Below are positions 25,644 through 33,790 of a stretch of DNA of 64,000 bases, one piece after another. A program made the position numbers and the translations under genes. Numbering within the stretch: the stretch's first letter is position 1; each line of letters starts with the position of its first letter. Origin of the DNA: Anaerolineaceae bacterium (lineage in GTDB: Bacteria > Chloroflexota > Anaerolineae > Aggregatilineales > Phototrophicaceae); the NCBI GenBank assembly GCA_002702065.1, contig NZXX01000012.1:310001-374000 (forward strand), given 5' to 3'. The notes below the pieces were generated by a model, which had not been told where the DNA came from, did not search any database, and saw nothing but the letters and a program-made list of their open reading frames with translations.

Positions 25644-26513
25644 ATGACAACGCACAACCCCAACGACGAACCCACCCCCGAAGCGCCTCAGCCCCCCGTC
25701 GAGACTGAAACGCCTGAGATTGATCCCCAGGCCATTAGCACAGTCGAAACCCTGCCGCCGGAAGTCTACACCGAACGCCGCAGCTCCGCCGGGCGGGCGC
25801 TGCTGGGCTGCCTGGGTGTCGTGGTCTTGCTGGTGCTGCTGGTTGGTGTGCTGCCGACCCTGCTGGGGATAAACGTGCTGTCCGGGTTCATGGATACCAT
25901 GAATGGCATCCTCAACCCCACGCCGGTGGTCAATGTCTCCTCGACGCGCACCGTCCTATCGGGTATTCAACCCCTGGGTCAGCTTGTCAGCATCAGCGCG
26001 CAGCTTGCCAAGGCGGACATCGAAATTGGTGTGCAGCAGGGTGGCCTGAACGCTTGTGGTTTTTCCAGCAATCATGTGGCTCAGGGGACGATTGAAGGGG
26101 GGATTGATCTGTCGAAACTGTCGCAGGACGATGTGGTTTACGACGAAGAGCAGGATGTTTACGTAGTGACACTGCCTGCACCCCAGTTGACAAGCTGCCG
26201 CATCGACTTTATCCGTCAGTATGCGCGTTCGACGACCGTTTGTAATGTCGACTGGGATGAGGCCCGCTTGCTGGCGCAGTATATGGCATTGCGCGACTTT
26301 CGGGATGACGCGTTGGAAGGCGGTATTCTGGACCGGGCAAAACTCGAAGCGCGGCTGGTGGTGGGGAATTTTGTCTACGCGCTGACCGGCGAGACCGCCC
26401 GCATCGAATTTCATGAGGAAGAGACAACGACGCTGCCTGCGTCCTGCATCCCGCAAACCCCGGATGGCTGGACCTATGATGAGGCGCAGAATGCCTGGAC
26501 TCAAGCGTCTTAG
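25644..26513 (+). CDS. DUF4230-like single-pass membrane protein
   Basis: A 289-residue protein with a proline/glutamate-rich cytoplasmic N terminus and one membrane segment near residues 53-75 (LLGCLGVVVLLVLLVGVLPTLL). A C-terminal domain has the order of DUF4230: LVSISAQLAKADIEIGV, then an IDLSKLSQDDV turn and a strand ending VVTLPAPQLTSCRID. A late helix GNFVYALTGETARIEF follows. Its role is unknown. AGGT lies ten bases before the ATG. The stop overlaps the stop of the convergent channel-like gene in a shared TTAG. Confidence 0.65.
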   Translation: MTTHNPNDEPTPEAPQPPVETETPEIDPQAISTVETLPPEVYTERRSSAGRALLGCLGVVVLLVLLVGVLPTLLGINVLSGFMDTMNGILNPTPVVNVSSTRTVLSGIQPLGQLVSISAQLAKADIEIGVQQGGLNACGFSSNHVAQGTIEGGIDLSKLSQDDVVYDEEQDVYVVTLPAPQLTSCRIDFIRQYARSTTVCNVDWDEARLLAQYMALRDFRDDALEGGILDRAKLEARLVVGNFVYALTGETARIEFHEEETTTLPASCIPQTPDGWTYDEAQNAWTQAS

Positions 26514-27631
26514 CCCAGGGTCGATTCCTTATTCCTGGCAGATGGGATGGCCAATGGCCGGCCACGATCCGAAATCCACTGGGCATACGGGGCCTGCGTC
26601 TCGTTTGCCAGGAACAGCAGCACGTCGTCGTAGTTGACGCGCCACCCGGCATAGTCGCGCCAGCATTGTTCGCGGTCTTCGCGCATGGGGATACCGTTGG
26701 CGAGCAGTTCGTCGAAGGCGGCGTCAAAATCCTCACGGGTGATGCTGATGGCGGTATCCGGGAAATGGGGGTTGGGGTCATAGGGAAACCCGAAAAAATC
26801 GGCGATGCGCCGGAGGGCGATGAACCCGGCCCGGATGCACAACTGCGCTGAAGGGTCGCGTGGCATATCGACACTTGAGGTGAAGATAGCGGCGGCGTCG
26901 AGGATGGTGCCCGCCGCGGTGATCCATGAATTGGTCGGCTGTGGGGACCGGAACCAGATCAGCGGTGCCAGCGAGGTATGGCTTTCTTCCAGTTCTGTAA
27001 ACCAGACTTCCCACTTCTCCCACATCTCATGCAGGTATTCGAGATTGCGGATGCGGTGGCTGCGCGTAATCATCTCGATGGCCGAAGGTGGCGACCCGGC
27101 ACGGACCACCAGCATTTCGACAGCGGCTTCGCGGCGCGAGAAATGGCCGTACATCGTCGGCAGATACGAAATGAGCAGCGCCACCATGCCGAGTCCGAGA
27201 GTCGCCTGTGAAAACTGTACCAGCGTAATCGGCAGGGCGATGAACGGCGTGGTGCCCAAAGTCAGAAACGAAGAACCGCTGATGGTGAGCGCTTCCTCCC
27301 AGGTTGCTACGCCCAGCCCGCGATAGATTAACATATAGCCGAGGATGATATAAATCACCCACACCACGGGCAGGATGAGCAGCGAAACCGGCGCAAAGTA
27401 CGCCAGTACCCGGTCGCGGCCTTCGTAGGTGTAAATTTTGCGCCACTTCATATAGAGGTTAAAGACACGCTGCATGTTGGCGAACACAGCGCGGGTCAGG
27501 AAGGCGTTCTGGCTGCGTGGCAGCACAAAGGTCCGCACGGCGGATGCCAGCGTAATCCAGACAGTCACAGCGCCCAGCAGCAGGCAGCCTATGGTCACGA
27601 TCAGTTGGACAACCGGGTGGCTGGCCAACAC
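26510..27631 (-). CDS. Ion-channel-like membrane protein
   Basis: A 373-residue protein starting at a GTG. It has a first membrane helix (VVQLIVTIGCLLLGAVTVWI), a basic cytoplasmic segment, a second helix (VSLLILPVVWVIYIILGYML), a pore-helix-like stretch SGSSFLTLGTTPF, and a third helix (LGLGMVALLISYLPTMYG). Helix - pore loop with TLGTTP - helix, then a cytoplasmic FSRREAAVEML motif, resembles two-helix potassium-channel cores, but the filter is not the canonical TVGYG. The C-terminal ~200 residues are soluble. It follows the polyprenyl glycosylphosphotransferase gene by three bases in the same operon. Channel activity is inferred from the pattern only. Confidence 0.65.
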   Translation of the reverse strand: MLASHPVVQLIVTIGCLLLGAVTVWITLASAVRTFVLPRSQNAFLTRAVFANMQRVFNLYMKWRKIYTYEGRDRVLAYFAPVSLLILPVVWVIYIILGYMLIYRGLGVATWEEALTISGSSFLTLGTTPFIALPITLVQFSQATLGLGMVALLISYLPTMYGHFSRREAAVEMLVVRAGSPPSAIEMITRSHRIRNLEYLHEMWEKWEVWFTELEESHTSLAPLIWFRSPQPTNSWITAAGTILDAAAIFTSSVDMPRDPSAQLCIRAGFIALRRIADFFGFPYDPNPHFPDTAISITREDFDAAFDELLANGIPMREDREQCWRDYAGWRVNYDDVLLFLANETQAPYAQWISDRGRPLAIPSARNKESTLG

Positions 27632-27634
27632 CGG

Positions 27635-29164
27635 CTAATAGGCCCCGCGCCGCAGGGCGACATAGGGCACCGTCATCAGCAGAATTTGCAGGTCGAGCCT
27701 GACGGACCAGTTTTCGATATAGTAAATATCCAGCAGGCACATTTCGTCAAAGGGGACGTCGCTGCGACCGCTGATCTGCAACAGGCCGGTAATGCCGGGA
27801 ATGGCTTGCAGGCGCTGGCGGTGCCAGGGTTCATACAGTTCGACCTCGTCCGGCGTTGGGGGACGTGGCCCAACCAGACTCATTTCGCCGCGCAGGACAT
27901 TGAGCAGCTGCGGCAGTTCGTCAATGCTGGAGGACCGGATGAACGCGCCCACTTTGGTGACACGCGGGTCATTGCGGATTTTGGGGTGACGCGGGTCTTC
28001 GCCGCTGGCCTCGACCAGCTTCTTGCGGTACAGCTCTGCATCGGGGTACATGCTGCGGAACTTGAACATGTCGAATTCTTCGCCGCCTTCGCCCACCCGC
28101 CGTGCCCGGTACAGGATCGGCCCGGACCCTTCCATGCGGATAGCGATGGCCGTGCCGACAAAAACGAGGATCAGCACCGGCAGGGCCAGCACAATCAGGA
28201 AGATGTCGATCGCGCGTTTGAGCAGGCGGTTGGCACCGCTGATGCGCTGTTCGCCGCTGCTAATCCCTAACAGCGGGATTCCATCCAGATTTTCGACCTG
28301 CACCTGCCGCAGGTTCAGCTGGAATACATCCGGCACGGCGCGCACCTCGGCGCCGGTTTTACGCGCTGTGCGGACAATCGACAGGATACGTTCGTGATAG
28401 GCCCAGGGCAGGGTGATGACCACCAGATCAACATGATACTTGCGAATGGTGCTGCGCAGGTTTTCCAGGTTGCCCAGGCCCTTTACCCGGCCCAGATCAA
28501 CATTCCCCCGGTCAGGATTGTCATCGACATAGCCGACCACCTGATAGCCCAGGTCCTTGCGCGCCATCATCACGCGCAGCACGGCCTGCCCGGTTTCACC
28601 CACGCCCACGATTAGTACCCGCTGCACGCCGATTCCCTGGCTGCGCAGATGGGCCAGCACCATGCGGTTGACCACGCGGGCTATTGCCAGCAGGCCAATC
28701 GTGATTGCGGCAACATAAACCAGCATCAAACGGCTGGTGACAAGCGGCTGGAAGACGAAGAACAGCGCTAGCAGGATGACGGTCGCGCTGGTGACGCCGT
28801 TGATGATAATCCAGATTTCCTCTGTCCAGGACCGGCCCCGCACGGTTTTGTACAGGCCGTTGCCATGATAGATCAGGTAAAGCATCGTGGCATAGACAGC
28901 GGCATAGGGCAGGTACGGCCCGAAAGCGGCGGTGCTGGGGTCGAGCACGGGCCGGAAGATGGTCAGTTCATAGCGGGCAATATAGGCCAGCCCAAAAGCC
29001 ACAAACGTCAGTATCAGATCGATGATGGGCAGGTATTCACTGGGCAGTCGTTTTTTGCGTGGTTTCAGCGGTGGGATATCGTGTGAGTCGGAGGGGTGCT
29101 TTGTTTTTTCGCCCTCGATCTTTTCCAGGTATTGCTCAACTGCGTCTTCTACATTAAGGCGCAT
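27635..29164 (-). CDS. Exopolysaccharide polyprenyl glycosylphosphotransferase
   Basis: The ORF is open to 29293, but the ATG at 29164 (MRLNVEDAVEQYLEKIEGEK) has AGGAG six bases upstream and gives 509 residues. Four or five N-terminal membrane helices are followed by a Rossmann domain (RVLIVGVGETGQAVLRVMM), a further helix, and the bacterial sugar-transferase domain. That domain shows KRAIDIFL, FDMFKFRSMY, SIDELPQLLNVLRGEMSLVG, PRPPTP and the final LDIYYIENWSVRLDLQIL. The enzyme transfers a sugar-1-phosphate to undecaprenyl phosphate at the membrane to start repeat-unit synthesis. It overlaps the upstream glycosyltransferase gene by 16 bases. Confidence 0.92.
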   Translation of the reverse strand: MRLNVEDAVEQYLEKIEGEKTKHPSDSHDIPPLKPRKKRLPSEYLPIIDLILTFVAFGLAYIARYELTIFRPVLDPSTAAFGPYLPYAAVYATMLYLIYHGNGLYKTVRGRSWTEEIWIIINGVTSATVILLALFFVFQPLVTSRLMLVYVAAITIGLLAIARVVNRMVLAHLRSQGIGVQRVLIVGVGETGQAVLRVMMARKDLGYQVVGYVDDNPDRGNVDLGRVKGLGNLENLRSTIRKYHVDLVVITLPWAYHERILSIVRTARKTGAEVRAVPDVFQLNLRQVQVENLDGIPLLGISSGEQRISGANRLLKRAIDIFLIVLALPVLILVFVGTAIAIRMEGSGPILYRARRVGEGGEEFDMFKFRSMYPDAELYRKKLVEASGEDPRHPKIRNDPRVTKVGAFIRSSSIDELPQLLNVLRGEMSLVGPRPPTPDEVELYEPWHRQRLQAIPGITGLLQISGRSDVPFDEMCLLDIYYIENWSVRLDLQILLMTVPYVALRRGAY

Positions 29165-30267
29165 GTATAACTCCTGAGAGTCTGTCGGGCTGTTGTGTGC
29201 CAGTCGTAACGCGCTGCCTCCCGAAACCCCTGCTGGCGGCTTTGTTCGCGCCAGTTGGCATCTGTCAGGGCGGTGTAAAGCGCATCTGTCCACGCGGGTA
29301 CATTGTGCGGTGCGACCGTGCGCCCGGCATCCCCGGCGACTTCCGGCAGTGATGAAGCATCCGATACAATCACAGGTGTTCCACAGGCCATGGCTTCAAG
29401 CACGGGTAGTCCAAATCCCTCAAACAAGGAGGGGAATACAAACAGTTCGGCACTATTGTACCAGAGAGGCAGTTCTTCTGCTGGCAGGTAATCGAGCCAG
29501 CGCACTTCATCCGCAAGCTGGTGACGCTCGATAGTGGCGAAAATGTCGTCGTACTGCCAGCCTTTCCCCCCACCCAGCAGCAGCGGCACCCGTTCGGGTT
29601 GCGGCAGCCGGGCATAGGCTTCCAGCAGGGTGGTCAGGTTTTTGCGCGGCTCCAGCGTGCCGACATACAGCCAAAAACGGTCGGGCAGGCCCTTGCGCTG
29701 GCGAAAGGCCTCTGTTTCCACTGGTGGCAGGGGGCGGAAAACGGCTGGGTCGTAACCCGGCACGACGACATCGACTTTGTCTGGTGCCAGACCGAGCGAG
29801 TCGACCACATCCTGCGCGGTGCTGTGCGAGATGGCAATAACGCGGCGGGCGCGCTGACACGTCAGGCGGGTGAACAGGCGCAGATAGAGCCGGCGTGCCG
29901 GGGTCAGCACCTGCGGGTAATGCAGAAAGCTGAGGTCATACACCGTGACCACCATCGGCTTGCGCAGCCATACCGGCGCGACAAAGGCGAGCGCATGATA
30001 CAGGTCAAAATCATCCAGCTGCCAGGGTTGAATGGTCTGCTCCCACAGGATGCGGCGCAGCGGTGAATCCGTCGCCATGCGCGAACGGCGCATCGTCATG
30101 CCGGGGAAGTGTGCGGCATTGGCGGCCCCGACCATCGCCGTAAAGTGCCAGTCATCCGGTGCAGCGTCGGCCAGGTGCGCCAGCGTATTAAAAATGTAGC
30201 CATGAATACCGGCGCTGCGGTAGCTGGCTTTGCCCGAAAGCAGGTGTGCGTTCAATCCGATATGCAT
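29149..30267 (-). CDS. Glycosyltransferase family 4 protein
   Basis: A 372-residue GT-B enzyme. N-terminal features include GLNAHLLSG and an RSAGIHGYIFN loop. The C-terminal donor-binding half contains YVGTLEPRKNLTTLLEAY, LGGGKGW and the GT4 motif FPSLFEGFGLPVLEAMACGT. It probably adds a sugar in the same exopolysaccharide pathway as the overlapping downstream glycosylphosphotransferase. The ATG at 30267 lies only eight bases after a TATAAT box, so the message may be leaderless. Confidence 0.92.
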   Translation of the reverse strand: MHIGLNAHLLSGKASYRSAGIHGYIFNTLAHLADAAPDDWHFTAMVGAANAAHFPGMTMRRSRMATDSPLRRILWEQTIQPWQLDDFDLYHALAFVAPVWLRKPMVVTVYDLSFLHYPQVLTPARRLYLRLFTRLTCQRARRVIAISHSTAQDVVDSLGLAPDKVDVVVPGYDPAVFRPLPPVETEAFRQRKGLPDRFWLYVGTLEPRKNLTTLLEAYARLPQPERVPLLLGGGKGWQYDDIFATIERHQLADEVRWLDYLPAEELPLWYNSAELFVFPSLFEGFGLPVLEAMACGTPVIVSDASSLPEVAGDAGRTVAPHNVPAWTDALYTALTDANWREQSRQQGFREAARYDWHTTARQTLRSYTCALM

Positions 30268-30275
30268 AGCGGGCC

Positions 30276-30316
30276 ATTATAGCACCTTTCCTGCGCGGCG
30301 GGATGCTCTGTATAAT
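30276..30316. promoter_or_regulatory. Divergent -10 boxes for the glycosyltransferase and WD40 genes
   Basis: A minus-strand TATAAT lies at 30276-30281 (GCTATAATGG) and a plus-strand TATAAT at 30311-30316 (TGTATAATCG), 29 bases apart, so the two divergent genes share a very short promoter region. The minus-strand box leaves no room for a leader before the ATG at 30267. The plus-strand box is inside the longest ORF of the WD40 gene and therefore supports the later GTG start. Confidence 0.5.
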
Positions 30317-30347
30317 CGCACGACAGTTAGGATTAAAGGAGTCGGTT

Positions 30348-31271
30348 GTGCCTGTCGATCACCCTGTTATCAGCCCGGAAAATGCCAATTCGCTGCGAGA
30401 GATCGACCAGGCCGGGCGCGGCTGGATTACGACGGCACGCTGGTCCCCGGTCAGTCAGGCGCTGGCGGTGGCGGCTTCGACCGGTGTCGCCCTGTACGAA
30501 GTGCATGATGGGCTGAAGCTGCGGGCCGTGCTGGAAGGCCACAGCGGTCCGGTCAAAGGTGTCGCCGTGAATCATGATGGCACAAAAATCGCTTCCTCCA
30601 GTGCGGATACGACTATTCGGCTGTGGGACCTGAAGCAGGGCGGGCAGTATCGCGTGCTGGTCGGCCATACGGATTCGGTCGATGGGCTGGCGTTCAGCCC
30701 CAATGGTGATTATCTCGCTTCGGTTAGTGCGGATCGAACGGTGCGCGTGTGGGATGCTCGAACGGCGGGGGTTGTGAGGGTGCTGGAAGGGCATCAGGAC
30801 GAGGTGCAGGCGGTGACGTTCTGCGACGACGGACGCCTGATCGCCAGCGGCGGGCGCGACGCGACGATTCGTTTCTGGTGTCTGGATACCGGGGCGCAGG
30901 AACGGCTTGTGCGGCATGATGACTGGGTGCGCGAGTTGATCGCTAGCCCGCTTGATGATCGCCTGCTGGCATCAGTCAGCCGGGATATGACGCTGCGCTT
31001 GTGGGATGTAACGCAGGGGGTGCAGCGCATGATGCTGCGGACGCATTTTAACGGCGTCGACAGCGTCAGTTTTTCGCCGGATGGCCGTCTGCTGGCAACC
31101 GGCGGGCGCGACAACACCGTCAAAATCTGGGACAGCGCAACCGGTCAAGCGCTGCAATCGCTCGAAGGGCATCAGAAGCCGGTGTTGACGGTGGCCTTCA
31201 GCCCGGATGGGCGCTGGCTGGCATCCGGCAGCGGCGATAACAGTGTGCGATTGTGGGGTATCAGCACATAG
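30348..31271 (+). CDS. WD40 repeat beta-propeller protein
   Basis: 307 residues from a GTG with AAAGGAG six bases upstream; an ATG at 30303 is in frame but precedes the -10 box. Six clear WD40 repeats (for example GHTDSVDGLAFSPNGDYLAS with DRTVRVWDA), plus one degenerate N-terminal blade (GWITTARWSPVSQALAVAA), make a seven-bladed propeller. No signal peptide or extra domain. Probably a cytoplasmic protein-interaction platform; partners unknown. Confidence 0.9.
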   Translation: MPVDHPVISPENANSLREIDQAGRGWITTARWSPVSQALAVAASTGVALYEVHDGLKLRAVLEGHSGPVKGVAVNHDGTKIASSSADTTIRLWDLKQGGQYRVLVGHTDSVDGLAFSPNGDYLASVSADRTVRVWDARTAGVVRVLEGHQDEVQAVTFCDDGRLIASGGRDATIRFWCLDTGAQERLVRHDDWVRELIASPLDDRLLASVSRDMTLRLWDVTQGVQRMMLRTHFNGVDSVSFSPDGRLLATGGRDNTVKIWDSATGQALQSLEGHQKPVLTVAFSPDGRWLASGSGDNSVRLWGIST

Positions 31272-31279
31272 GTGGAGTG

Positions 31280-31308
31280 TTGAGACTGCCTGTGCATTCT
31301 GGTACAAT
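31280..31308 (+). promoter_or_regulatory. tRNA-Arg promoter
   Basis: TTGAGA at 31280-31285, a 17-base spacer, and TACAAT at 31303-31308. The start would be near 31315, seven bases before the mature tRNA. This is the best two-box promoter in the window. Confidence 0.65.
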
Positions 31309-31321
31309 GAATCCAGTGTGT

Positions 31322-31393
31322 GCCCCCGTAGCTCAGGGGATAGAGCAGAGGTTTCCTAAACCTTGTGCGTAGGTTCGAGTCCTACCGGGGGTA
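31322..31393 (+). tRNA. tRNA-Arg(CCT)
   Basis: The cloverleaf folds by eye. The acceptor GCCCCCG pairs with CGGGGGT (one G-U pair), and the D stem is GCTC/GAGC. The anticodon stem GAGGT/ACCTT encloses the loop TTCCTAA with anticodon CCT. The T arm is GTAGG-TTCGAGT-CCTAC and the discriminator is A. CCA is not encoded. The anticodon reads AGG arginine codons. Confidence 0.95.
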
Positions 31394-31421
31394 TTGTTAG
31401 TCGTTTACATGGAATCGGACC

Positions 31422-31607
31422 ATGCCAGCCATACTTGCGCACGGCGCGCTTGGTATCTGGGATGAGATTATCTATATCTCTATCGCCGCCATTTTTGTTG
31501 TGTTCATGGGCATTAGCTGGGTGCGCAGCCGCAACCAGCCGCCAGACGACGATTTACCAGACTCCGCCCCTGCGGACAGCACGCCTGATCACTTTAAACT
31601 GGATTAA
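31422..31607 (+). CDS. Small single-pass membrane protein
   Basis: 61 residues: a short N terminus, one membrane helix (IIYISIAAIFVVFMGISWV), a basic stop-transfer patch (RSRNQ) and an acidic, proline-rich tail. A weak ribosome site (GGAATCGG) precedes the ATG. The clear membrane topology makes a real gene likely, but no family is recognised. Confidence 0.6.
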   Translation: MPAILAHGALGIWDEIIYISIAAIFVVFMGISWVRSRNQPPDDDLPDSAPADSTPDHFKLD

Positions 31608-31627
31608 TTCTTGTTGGGTTGCACCGG

Positions 31628-32110
31628 TCAGTTGTCCACTGCTGGCTTGAGCGTGCACAGGGCCTGCCGAATTTCACCCAGATGATAGGCCGTATGCACC
31701 ACGATGGCCAATGCGTCGGCCATCGCATCATTCCAGCCGTCACCACTTTTCAGCAAGTGCATCACCTGCTCATAGCTGGCCCTCAGGCGCTGTTTGCTGG
31801 CCGCCCATTCCTCCGGCGTGACAGCCTCAACCGTGCGCCAGATTTCGCCCCAGTCCACCGGGCCGGGTTCTTCCCCGCGCATATACGCGGTCAGTAATTC
31901 GACGTAAAAACACACATGCGCTACCTGCGCGGCAATGGACGCACACGTTGCTGAAACAGGCTGCGAGGCCTCCTGCGCCGAAATCGTATCGAGGGTTTCG
32001 AACAGCGATGTGCCTTTGTCCAGGTAAATGCCCTGATGCTGCTCAAAAGTTTCTTCGAGCAGGCGGAATAGATCGGTCATAAAGGGTTGGCTAGGGGATT
32101 GGTCGGCCAT
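31628..32110 (-). CDS. DinB-like protein
   Basis: A 160-residue four-helix-bundle protein. Family features are QVAHVCFYVELL in the second helix and the C-terminal IVVHTAYHLGEIRQAL, where the histidines would form the metal site. DinB-like proteins include thiol-dependent transferases and many of unknown function. AGGAG lies six bases before the ATG. It follows the aldose-epimerase-like gene by 42 bases on the same strand and is probably co-transcribed with it. Confidence 0.8.
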   Translation of the reverse strand: MADQSPSQPFMTDLFRLLEETFEQHQGIYLDKGTSLFETLDTISAQEASQPVSATCASIAAQVAHVCFYVELLTAYMRGEEPGPVDWGEIWRTVEAVTPEEWAASKQRLRASYEQVMHLLKSGDGWNDAMADALAIVVHTAYHLGEIRQALCTLKPAVDN

Positions 32111-32152
32111 AGTGTCTCCTGAGTGATGGGTCTGTGCGATGTTGTGGGGCCG

Positions 32153-33229
32153 TTAGGCCAGGATGTCCTGAATGTTTGCTTCCATACGTTTGGCTGCTGC
32201 TGCGTCCAGCGCCCCGGCAATAATCTCACAGAAGAAGCGTTCCTGGGCGGGCAGGGTCCGCACTTTGCCTTTGGCCTTCTCGACGGTGTAACCTTCGGCC
32301 CCGGCGGTCGCGGGCAGCACGATGCCGAGCGCGTCCTGATCGGCTGTACGTGAAATCCAGCGCACCCCGGTATCCAGCTGGCCGGGCTGGTGGCTGATGT
32401 AATCGGCGCTGCCATCGGGGTGAACCTGCATGCTGTGCGCCCAGCCATCAGCATCCGCCAGATAATCAATGTAGAACACCACTTCCGGGTCGAACTGCGC
32501 TTCGGGTGTCAGGTGATGATGCCGTTCCGGGTGCTGGCCCAGTTCTTCGAGGAACTCGGCATAGTCCGGTTTGTAAACCAGATGCGGCCCGGCGGGGCGG
32601 GTGCGCACATGGTCGGTGGTGGCGGGCGCGCTGTAAACCAGCTGGCCATAATCGACCGGTCGGAAATTGACATGCGCCATGTACATCAACTCCATGTCGG
32701 TCTTTTTCAGGTTGGTGATCGCCATACTGACGTGCAGCAGCCCGGAACCAGCATACACTTTGATGGTTGGTTCTGCCAGATAATTGGCGCTGAAGGCCAC
32801 AATATGCTGGTAGCTGCCGCCAATCGCCAGATAGGGGCCGCGCTCGTCTTCACCAGCGTCGATAAAGGCTTTCTGATAGGGCGCGTGGGGTAGCTCGCCA
32901 TGCAGCGGGTGGGTATCATTCGCGCCCGGCACACCCATCGCCATTGCGCCGCAGTGCAGCAAAAAGCCGCCATAATTTTCCATGTACTGCCGGGTGGCAC
33001 GCGGCTCATCGAACATGGATTTCATCGTCAGCGTGCGGCCATAAAACTCGGCAGTCCAGATTTGCTGGCCCTGAAAAGGCAGCACGATGATGTGCCCGAC
33101 ATCGTTCGCCAACTTCAACCCACAGACGCCGCTATCGTAGCGGATGGCGGACGCCGTCAGCGAGTCATGTTCGACCACAATCTTCTCTTTTTCGCTGAAA
33201 AAAGCAGGGGCCAGATGGAAGCGTGCCAT
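32153..33229 (-). CDS. Aldose-1-epimerase-like protein (DUF4432-like)
   Basis: The ORF runs up to 33310, but the ATG at 33229 (MARFHLAPAFFSEKEKIVVE) has a perfect GAGGAG site seven bases upstream, giving 358 residues. The strand order and residues (LPFQGQQIWTAEFYGR, then a GELPHAPYQKAF loop and MELMYMAHVNFRP) resemble the galactose-mutarotase fold, near the DUF4432 branch. It probably acts on a sugar anomer or sugar derivative in the cytoplasm. The upstream region holds the palindrome shared with the GntR gene, which suggests common control. Exact substrate unknown. Confidence 0.75.
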   Translation of the reverse strand: MARFHLAPAFFSEKEKIVVEHDSLTASAIRYDSGVCGLKLANDVGHIIVLPFQGQQIWTAEFYGRTLTMKSMFDEPRATRQYMENYGGFLLHCGAMAMGVPGANDTHPLHGELPHAPYQKAFIDAGEDERGPYLAIGGSYQHIVAFSANYLAEPTIKVYAGSGLLHVSMAITNLKKTDMELMYMAHVNFRPVDYGQLVYSAPATTDHVRTRPAGPHLVYKPDYAEFLEELGQHPERHHHLTPEAQFDPEVVFYIDYLADADGWAHSMQVHPDGSADYISHQPGQLDTGVRWISRTADQDALGIVLPATAGAEGYTVEKAKGKVRTLPAQERFFCEIIAGALDAAAAKRMEANIQDILA

Positions 33230-33308
33230 TGAAAGCTCCTCAATAAGTACGGCAAAAATCTTGCCCGTGATGATACCGCACTTATCGTTTTTTGAACTTT
33301 GCACGGAC

Positions 33309-33324
33309 ATAAATTATAATTTAT
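33309..33324. promoter_or_regulatory. A/T palindrome, candidate GntR operator 1
   Basis: ATAAATTATAATTTAT is a perfect 16-base palindrome located between the divergent aldose-epimerase-like and tautomerase genes. A 15-of-16 match occurs at 35872-35887, beside the GntR/FCD gene. It contains TATAAT on both strands, so binding would block a promoter. Confidence 0.55.
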
Positions 33325-33419
33325 ATTGTTTGGTTACTCAGGAATGAACTTATGTTTTGGAACAAATATTTCTTGTCAACTTTCATCAACATCCATAACC
33401 GTCGGAACGGATCTGTCCC

Positions 33420-33620
33420 ATGCCAACTGTAATTTTATACTGGTCGCCCGGTCGCTCTGAAGATCAAAAGAAAGCGGTTGTCGAAGGCATTACGGATACG
33501 CTGGTCCAGCATGGCGGCGCACGCCCTGAAGATGTGCTCATCATCTTCCAGAATATCGAAGCGGGGGATTTTGGGCGGGGCGGTCAGATGGGCACCCCGC
33601 CGAAACTGAGCGAGAGCTAA
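33420..33620 (+). CDS. 4-oxalocrotonate tautomerase family protein
   Basis: A 66-residue protein with the family hallmark Pro immediately after the initiator Met (MPTVILYWSPGRSEDQKKAV), the general base after Met removal. EDVLIIFQNIEAGDFGRGGQ is the typical second strand and hairpin. Members tautomerise or isomerise enols, ring-cleavage products or dehalogenation substrates. It lies near an adenylosuccinate-lyase/PcaB-like gene and is divergent from the epimerase-like gene across the candidate operator. Confidence 0.85.
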   Translation: MPTVILYWSPGRSEDQKKAVVEGITDTLVQHGGARPEDVLIIFQNIEAGDFGRGGQMGTPPKLSES

Positions 33621-33661
33621 GTTCTGTTGACACTTTATAGAAAGCTGTGTCGCTAGTTGAT

Positions 33662-33751
33662 ACCTCACCCTGCCCTCGTCTTTTCGTCTTCGGTCACCTC
33701 TCTTCATTGATGGCTGAGGGATCGTGGAGCAGAGCGAAGCGGGGTGAGGTG
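33662..33751. repeat. Inverted repeat, possible remnant of a small mobile element
   Basis: ACCTCACCC at 33662-33670 is matched by GGGTGAGGT at 33743-33751 in inverted orientation, 72 bases apart, in an intergenic spacer with no ORF of interest. It resembles the ends of short non-autonomous elements often scattered in Chloroflexota, but only one copy is visible here. Confidence 0.3.
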
Positions 33752-33790
33752 TCGGTAACGAACTGCCGGTATAGAAAAGGTCAATGGATG

